Shown piece by piece: positions 22,323-27,496 of a DNA stretch of 27,496 nt. The notes beneath the pieces were generated by a model. The model was not told where the DNA came from, ran no database searches, and worked only from the letters and a program-made list of their open reading frames with translations. The stretch is from an uncultured Collinsella sp. (GTDB taxonomy: Bacteria; Actinomycetota; Coriobacteriia; Coriobacteriales; Coriobacteriaceae), in the NCBI GenBank assembly GCA_902468695.1, contig CABQZS010000146.1, positions 1-27,496 on the forward strand, given 5' to 3'. Made by a program: the position numbers and the translations under genes. Position 1 is the first letter of the stretch. Every line of letters begins with the position of its first letter.

Positions 22323-23222
22323 GTGTCCGATCGTCCCAAGGCATCTGCTCCCAAGACGCCTGCGCGCAAAGCTACCGCTGCGGGAGCGCCTACAGCGAAG
22401 AGCGGCACCGGTTCGTGGCTTGCGGGCTTTATTACCCGTGCCGCCGCCGGTATCGTCTACGCCGTTGTCTTTATCCTGTGCCTGGTTTTGGGTATCGTGC
22501 CCACGGCCATCTTTGTTTCTGTCATGAGTGGTCTGTGCTGCTATGAGTTTTTCCGTATGACGAGGCTCGATGGCAAGATGGCTAACGAGCGCATGGGTAT
22601 CGGTGCCGCCGTACTCTTTCCGCTGTCGGCGTTGGGCGATTCTATGTTGCTGAATGCCCTGCTTTTTGCCCTGATGCTCGCTGTGGGCATTTGGTATGTT
22701 TGGTCGCCGCGTACCCGCATTTCTGATGTGGCCGTGACGCTCATGGGTCCCATCTACACTGGCTTTATGCTGTCGGCTATCGTGCTGCTGCGCGATGCCG
22801 TGCCCGGTTTTGCCGGCGCCCTGCTTTCAGTGGGCGTTTGCGCGTCCCTTTGGGTCTCCGATTCGTTTGCCTACATCGTGGGTAGCCGTATCGGCAAACA
22901 CAAGATGGTTCCCAAGATCTCTCCCAAAAAGAGCTGGGAGGGGTTTGTTGGCGGCATCCTGGGCTCAATTTTGATTTGGCTCATCCTGTGGGCGACGCAC
23001 TTCTACAAACTCAGCCTGCCCTATGCGCTGCTGTGCGGCGTGGTCGTGTCCATTCTGGGCGTTATCGGCGACCTTATCGAGTCGCGCATCAAGCGCGGCG
23101 TGGGCGTCAAGGATTCCGGCAACCTTATCCCGGGTCACGGCGGCATGCTCGATCGTAGCGATTCGCTTATCTTCGGCTGCATCACCGCGCAGCTGATGTT
23201 GATGATCGGAGGCGTGCTGTAA
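22323..23222 (+). CDS. cdsA: Phosphatidate cytidylyltransferase
   Basis: Multi-pass membrane enzyme making CDP-diacylglycerol from CTP and phosphatidic acid, the branch point of phospholipid synthesis. It is 299 residues from GTG 22323, two bases after the uppS stop, with GAGGAGG (22310-22316) six bases upstream. About 32 residues rich in Ala, Lys and Pro precede the first of some eight membrane segments. The motifs WVSDSFAYIVGSRIGKHK (177-194), SPKKSWEGFVGG (200-211) and the family signature IKRGVGVKDSGNLIPGHGG with MLDRSDS (256-281) are present. Its stop shares a base with the dxr start. Confidence 0.96.
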   Translation: MSDRPKASAPKTPARKATAAGAPTAKSGTGSWLAGFITRAAAGIVYAVVFILCLVLGIVPTAIFVSVMSGLCCYEFFRMTRLDGKMANERMGIGAAVLFPLSALGDSMLLNALLFALMLAVGIWYVWSPRTRISDVAVTLMGPIYTGFMLSAIVLLRDAVPGFAGALLSVGVCASLWVSDSFAYIVGSRIGKHKMVPKISPKKSWEGFVGGILGSILIWLILWATHFYKLSLPYALLCGVVVSILGVIGDLIESRIKRGVGVKDSGNLIPGHGGMLDRSDSLIFGCITAQLMLMIGGVL

Positions 23223-24409
23223 TGTCCTTCCAGACGACGTATGGCCCCGATGGACGTCTCCGTGTTGCCATCCTGGGCTGTACGGGCTCTATCGGCACCC
23301 AGGCGCTCGATGTGTGCCGTCAGCATGCCGATCGCTTGCAGGTGACGGCGCTGTCCGTTAACTCCAGTACCTCTGAGCTCGTTGCCGCTGCCCGCGAGTT
23401 CTCGGTTCCGGCGGTTGCCGTGGCCGATGTCGCTCATGGCGATGACACCGTGCTGCAGGAGCTGCCCGAGGGAACGAAGCTCAACGTTGGCGCGCAGGCG
23501 GTTTGCGATCTCGCGCGTCGCGACGATGTCGACTGCGTGCTTGTCGCTATTGTGGGCGCCGCCGGTCTCGAGGCGAGCCATGTGGCCTTGACCTCAAATA
23601 AGCGCCTTGCCCTTGCCAACAAGGAGTCCCTCGTCGTCGGTGGCGACTTGCTTATGCCGTTGGCGCAACCGGGCCAGCTTATTCCAGTCGACTCTGAGCA
23701 CTCCGCCATCTACCAGTGCTATCTGGGGGAGAATCCGCGCGAGGCTCATTGTATTTGGCTCACCTGCTCGGGCGGTCCGTTCTTTGGCCGCACGCGCGAC
23801 GAGCTCGATTGCGTGACGCGTGCCGATGCCCTCGCACATCCCACGTGGGCCATGGGTGCCAAGATCACCATCGACTCCGCCACCCTCATGAACAAGGGCC
23901 TGGAGCGCATTGAGGCCATGCATCTGTTTAACTGCGACCTCGATTTCATTAACGTGGTCGTGCAGCGTCAGTCCAAGATTCACTCTATGGTCGAGTTCGC
24001 CGACGGCTCTGTGATGGCGCATCTCGGTGCTTCCGACATGCGTATTCCCATCCAGTTCGCGTTCTCGTATCCCGAGCGTTGGGATACCCCGGCGCCTCGT
24101 ATCGATTTTCGCGAGCTGGGGCAGCTCACGTTTGATGCTGCCGACATGGATACCTTCCGCTGTCTGGCACTGGCCGAGCGTGCCGGCAAGACGGGTGGCA
24201 CCATGCCGTGCGTGCTCAATGCCGCCAACGAGGTCGCCGTCGATGCCTTCCTGCACGATGGCTGCAGCTTTACCGATATCGATCGCATTGTGGAATCCTG
24301 CATGGATGCCCACGATATGCAGGCAGTCGATTCGTTTGAGCAGCTTCGTGAAATCGATGCGTGGGCGCGTGAAAAGGCCTCGCAGGTGCTCGCCGCAGCC
24401 CGTTCTTAA
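23222..24409 (+). CDS. dxr: 1-deoxy-D-xylulose 5-phosphate reductoisomerase
   Basis: Second enzyme of the MEP isoprenoid pathway: converts DXP to MEP with NADPH and a divalent metal. It is 395 residues. NADPH-binding GCTGSIGTQALD is at 19-30; ALANKES at 130-136; metal ligands lie in PVDSEHSA (Asp157, Glu159) and TLMNKGLE (Glu228); the substrate loop with AHPTWAMG is near 205-212. ATG 23222 overlaps the cdsA stop by one base and has GGAGG (23208-23212) upstream. With ispG two genes downstream it marks an MEP-dependent organism. Confidence 0.97.
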   Translation: MSFQTTYGPDGRLRVAILGCTGSIGTQALDVCRQHADRLQVTALSVNSSTSELVAAAREFSVPAVAVADVAHGDDTVLQELPEGTKLNVGAQAVCDLARRDDVDCVLVAIVGAAGLEASHVALTSNKRLALANKESLVVGGDLLMPLAQPGQLIPVDSEHSAIYQCYLGENPREAHCIWLTCSGGPFFGRTRDELDCVTRADALAHPTWAMGAKITIDSATLMNKGLERIEAMHLFNCDLDFINVVVQRQSKIHSMVEFADGSVMAHLGASDMRIPIQFAFSYPERWDTPAPRIDFRELGQLTFDAADMDTFRCLALAERAGKTGGTMPCVLNAANEVAVDAFLHDGCSFTDIDRIVESCMDAHDMQAVDSFEQLREIDAWAREKASQVLAAARS

Positions 24410-24434
24410 CCCATAAGGATTGCTTTTTCGTTTT

Positions 24435-25796
24435 ATGGATACTGTTCTGAGCGTTCTCTCATCGGTCTTTTGGGGCCTGCTGATGCTTTCCGTCCTCGTG
24501 TTTTTGCACGAGGGCGGCCACTTTTTGGCGGCGCGTGCCTGTGGCGTCCGGGTAACCGAGTTCTTTTTGGGCCTGCCGTGTCGCTTTGATATCCACCACA
24601 CGTCGCGTCGTATCGGCACCAAGTTTGGCGTGACCCCGCTGCTGCTGGGTGGCTACGCTGCCATCTGCGGTATGGATCCGACCGATGTCTCGTGCGCCGA
24701 TCGCGTGCTCGCGGCTATCTATCGTCATGGTCGCGTGACCGTGGCCGACCTTGCCGCCGAGCTCGAACTGTCCGAGGAGGATGTGCTCGAGACATGTGCC
24801 TTGCTCTTGGGTTGGGGCTCCATCGCGCCCTGGTATGAGGAAGGGGAGCAGCCCTCGCCGAGCTACTATCCCACCAAGTATCAGACGCTGCCGCGAGACG
24901 CGGCGGGCTACACCACTTTTGATGGCCGTCGTTTCGATCGCGAACATGCGACTGCCGAGGGCGATGTGTGGGAGCTGCCGTGCGGCGAGGCCGAGTTCCT
25001 TGCGCAAGAACGTTCGCACACCTATCTTGGCCAGGGCTTTCTCAAGCGTGCCTTTATGCTGCTCGCGGGCATTCTCGTCAATATCCTGACGGGCTTTTTG
25101 CTGCTTATGAGCATCTATTCCATTGCGGGTGTCACCGTGCCGATCGATACCAACGTGATCGGTCAGGTTGACGAGGGGTCTATTGCCGCCAAGGCGGGTA
25201 TCGAGGCTGGTGATGCGATCCTTTCGGTTGACGGTGTATCGTGCTCCACATGGATGAACGTTTACGATGCTATCGGCAAGGCCGCCGGTAAGGACGATAT
25301 CGCCATCGAGTACGAGCGTGACGGCAAGCAGCATTCGACCTCGGTTGCGCTCAAAGAGGACGAGCGGTTAGGTGTGTATGCTTCTGCGGAGGTAGTCCGT
25401 TTGGACCCCATCACCTCGGCGCGTCTGTCATTCTCCTATGTTGTGCAGACCGCGGAGGGCGTGATGCGCCTGCTCCAGCCGCAGCATACGATGGAGATTC
25501 TCGATCAGTCCTCCTCGATCGTGGGTATTAGCGTTATGTCCTCACAGGCTGCTGCTGCCGGTCCTGCCACGTTCCTTTCGTTTGCCGCCCTCATTTCGTT
25601 CTCGCTTGGCTTTATGAACCTGCTGCCCATCCCACCACTCGATGGCGGCAAGCTGGTCATCGAGATCATTCAAAAGATTGTGGGCCGCGAGCTTCCGCTC
25701 AAGGTCCAGACGATTGTGAGCTATGTGGGCATCGCGCTCTTTGCGCTGCTGTTTGTCTATATGCTTCGTTCCGACATCCTTCGATTTATTCTGTAG
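24435..25796 (+). CDS. rseP: Site-2 protease (RseP/RasP family, M50B) with apparent winged-helix insertion
   Basis: Membrane-embedded zinc protease that cleaves substrates within the membrane, such as anti-sigma factors and signal-peptide remnants. ATG 24435 gives 453 residues; the upstream in-frame TTG 24420 abuts AAGGA with no spacing, so the start is slightly uncertain. HEGGH at 25-29 holds the zinc ligands and Glu26; GGYAAICGM is at 72-80; the second membrane segment lies around 202-230; one PDZ domain spans about 232-315; NLLPIPPLDGG (395-405) carries the third ligand, Asp403. Residues about 86-136 look like a winged helix (VLAAIYRHGRVTVADLAAEL, then a second and third helix), not part of the standard family. 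The cdsA-dxr-rseP order is conserved. Confidence 0.93.
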   Translation: MDTVLSVLSSVFWGLLMLSVLVFLHEGGHFLAARACGVRVTEFFLGLPCRFDIHHTSRRIGTKFGVTPLLLGGYAAICGMDPTDVSCADRVLAAIYRHGRVTVADLAAELELSEEDVLETCALLLGWGSIAPWYEEGEQPSPSYYPTKYQTLPRDAAGYTTFDGRRFDREHATAEGDVWELPCGEAEFLAQERSHTYLGQGFLKRAFMLLAGILVNILTGFLLLMSIYSIAGVTVPIDTNVIGQVDEGSIAAKAGIEAGDAILSVDGVSCSTWMNVYDAIGKAAGKDDIAIEYERDGKQHSTSVALKEDERLGVYASAEVVRLDPITSARLSFSYVVQTAEGVMRLLQPQHTMEILDQSSSIVGISVMSSQAAAAGPATFLSFAALISFSLGFMNLLPIPPLDGGKLVIEIIQKIVGRELPLKVQTIVSYVGIALFALLFVYMLRSDILRFIL

Positions 25797-25809
25797 GGGA
25801 GTGTTTGGA

Positions 25810-26892
25810 TTGTCTTTATCCCATCCTTTGCCTCGCGATTTGACGCGCCCCGTGCATGTGGGCGGTGTGCAGATCGGTGGCGGTGCGCCGGTGGTGGTCC
25901 AATCCATGACCTGCACCGATACCGCTGATGCCCAGGCAACACTTGCGCAAGTGTGCGCGTTGGCGCAGGCTGGCTGCGATATCGTGCGTGTGAGCGTGCC
26001 CACTGAGGCCGCGCTTGAGGGTTTCCGCACCATCTGTGCCGAGTCTCCGGTGCCGATCGTCGCCGATATTCACTTTAACCATAAGCTCGCCATTGGTGCC
26101 GTTGAGGCCGGTGCTGCCAAGCTGCGCATCAATCCCGGCAATATCGGCGATTGGGCCAAGGTTGACGCGGTGATCGATGCTGCTGGTGCCGCGGGCTGTG
26201 CGATTCGTATCGGCGTCAATGCCGGTTCACTTGAGCAGGATATCGCCGAGCGCGAAGACCTCACGCAGCCCGAAAAACTCGTGATGTCGAGCGAGCGCTT
26301 CGTCAAGCACTTTGAGGACCGCGGCTTTACGAACATTGTGCTTTCGGCCAAGGCCCATAGCGTGCAAACGACGCTTGATACTTATCGCGCCCTGTCGCGC
26401 GAGATTCCCCATGTTCCGCTTCATCTGGGCGTGACGGAGGCGGGGACCAAGCTCCAGGGCACCATCAAGAGCTCTGTAGGCTTGGGTATCTTGCTTTCCG
26501 AAGGCATTGGCGACACCATGCGTGTTTCGCTCACAGCTGATCCGGTTGAGGAGCCGCCGGTCGCCTGGGGAATTTTGCAGTCACTGGGCCTGCGTCGCCG
26601 TGGTCCCGAGATTGTCTCGTGTCCCACGTGCGCCCGCTGCCAGGTTAACCTGATTCCCATCGCCGAGGAGGTCACCGAGCGGCTTAAGAACTACTCCGCG
26701 CCGCTTTCTATCGCTGTGATGGGATGTGCCGTTAATGGCCCCGGTGAGGCTTCTGATGCCGACCTGGGCGTTGCTTGCGGACGTGGTCAGGCCTTGCTCT
26801 TTTCGCATGGCCAGATCATTGGTAAAGTAGCTGAGGACCAAATTGTCGACGCGCTTATGGCAGAGGTCGACAAACTTATTGAGGAGAAATAA
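25810..26892 (+). CDS. ispG: 4-hydroxy-3-methylbut-2-enyl diphosphate synthase
   Basis: Iron-sulfur enzyme of the MEP pathway that converts MEcPP to HMBPP. It is 360 residues. TTG 25810 is chosen: GGGGAG (25796-25801) is eight bases upstream, and GTG 25801 would overlap it. The TIM-barrel part has VVVQSMTCTDT, DIVRVSVPT, ADIHFN and RINPGNIG; the C-terminal cluster domain has CPTCARC (Cys271, Cys274) and GCAVNGPGEA (Cys306, Glu313), matching the known 4Fe-4S ligands. It starts 13 bases after the rseP stop and abuts proS. Confidence 0.96.
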   Translation: MSLSHPLPRDLTRPVHVGGVQIGGGAPVVVQSMTCTDTADAQATLAQVCALAQAGCDIVRVSVPTEAALEGFRTICAESPVPIVADIHFNHKLAIGAVEAGAAKLRINPGNIGDWAKVDAVIDAAGAAGCAIRIGVNAGSLEQDIAEREDLTQPEKLVMSSERFVKHFEDRGFTNIVLSAKAHSVQTTLDTYRALSREIPHVPLHLGVTEAGTKLQGTIKSSVGLGILLSEGIGDTMRVSLTADPVEEPPVAWGILQSLGLRRRGPEIVSCPTCARCQVNLIPIAEEVTERLKNYSAPLSIAVMGCAVNGPGEASDADLGVACGRGQALLFSHGQIIGKVAEDQIVDALMAEVDKLIEEK

Positions 26893-27496
26893 ATGACCCG
26901 AGCAATGTATATGTCTAAGCTCTATGCGCCGACGCTTAAAGAGGATCCGGCGGACGCTGAGCTCGCCAGTCACCGCCTGCTGCTCCGTGCCGGCATGATC
27001 CGCAAGGAGGCCGCCGGTCTGTATTCCTACCTGCCGCTCGCATGGCGCTCGATTCGCAAGATCGAGAACATCGTGCGCGACGAGATGGATGCCGCCGGTG
27101 CCCAGGAGCTCATGATGCCCATTATGGTCGACGCTGAGCTATGGCGCGAGTCCGGTCGCATCGACGCCTATGGCAAGGAACTCGTGCGCTTCGATGACCG
27201 CCACGGCCGCGAGTTCGTGCTGGGCCCCACGCACGAGGAGACCGTGACCGCCCTGGTTCGCAATGAGCTGCGTTCCTACAAGCAACTGCCCGTTAACCTC
27301 TACCACATCCAGGACAAGTTCCGCGACGAGTTCCGTCCCCGCTTTGGCCTGATGCGCGGTCGCGAGTTCATCATGAAGGACGCCTACAGCTTCTCTGCCA
27401 CGCAGGAGAGTCTGCAGGAGGAGTACGACAAGATGAAGCAGGCCTACGCCAACATCTGCGAGCGCTGCTACATCAAGGCTCTGCCCGTTGTCGCCG
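26893..27496 (+). CDS. proS: Prolyl-tRNA synthetase (3' truncated by window)
   Basis: Class II synthetase charging tRNA-Pro. ATG 26893 directly follows the ispG stop, with GAGGAG (26881-26886) six bases upstream. The 201 visible residues show the bacterial-type N-terminus MSKLYAPTLKEDPADAELAS, RAGMIRKEAAGLYSYLPLAW, motif 1 with MDAAGAQELMMPI, LGPTHEETVTALV, and motif 2 FRDEFRPRFGLMRGREFIMKD in part. The reading frame is open at the right edge. Whether it holds the editing (INS) domain of long bacterial enzymes lies beyond the window. Confidence 0.96.
   Translation, partial: MTRAMYMSKLYAPTLKEDPADAELASHRLLLRAGMIRKEAAGLYSYLPLAWRSIRKIENIVRDEMDAAGAQELMMPIMVDAELWRESGRIDAYGKELVRFDDRHGREFVLGPTHEETVTALVRNELRSYKQLPVNLYHIQDKFRDEFRPRFGLMRGREFIMKDAYSFSATQESLQEEYDKMKQAYANICERCYIKALPVVA

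Noticed and set aside
1..27496. CRISPR arrays, tRNA or rRNA genes, insertion sequences, prophage or defence genes
   Set aside because: Scanned by eye; no repeat-spacer pattern, no cloverleaf in any gap, no transposase or phage gene, and every sizeable frame is explained by a core gene or its shadow.

Overview
The window is a dense stretch of bacterial housekeeping genes from a GC-rich Gram-positive organism. The order rpsP-khpA-rimM-trmD-lepB, then rplS, rnhB-yraN-comM-dprA, and xerC before rpsB-tsf-pyrH-frr points to the Actinomycetota. A two-subunit glycyl-tRNA synthetase, TrmFO, pyruvate phosphate dikinase with its PpsR-type regulator, and the MEP isoprenoid pathway suit an anaerobic Coriobacteriia member, with Collinsella or a close relative as my best guess. 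That placement is inference from gene content and general familiarity, not from a search.

Layout. Left edge: the 3' part of rsfS, a strong terminator, and dinB on the minus strand (the only clear minus-strand gene). 1.77-8.4 kb: a promoter and the chain rpsP-khpA-rimM-trmD-lepB, followed by glyQ-glyS-ppsR. 8.4-8.7 kb: a 297-base gap without a gene, rich in short phased repeats and possible RNA structure, leading into ppdK. 11.5-12.9 kb: rplS with its own promoter and terminator, then rnhB with a terminator. 13.07-18.28 kb: a tightly overlapped chain yraN-comM-dprA-trmFO-xerC, mostly DNA processing. 18.3-20.2 kb: rpsB-tsf between a good promoter and a terminator. 20.26 kb to the right edge: pyrH-frr-uppS-cdsA-dxr-rseP-ispG-proS, joining pyrimidine nucleotides, ribosome recycling, undecaprenyl and phospholipid precursors, isoprenoid synthesis, membrane proteolysis and tRNA charging; proS is cut by the window end.

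Most of this is conserved core biology. I see no mobile element, CRISPR array, tRNA, rRNA or toxin-antitoxin pair. The points worth a second look are: xerC, whose only start compatible with family length is an AUA codon overlapping the trmFO stop; a site-2 protease with an apparent winged-helix insertion between its catalytic motif and its PDZ domain; the repeat-rich, possibly structured region before ppdK; a shared CTTGCA-N17 promoter layout at rpsP and rplS; and the separation of rplS from trmD by a translation and pyruvate-metabolism block.
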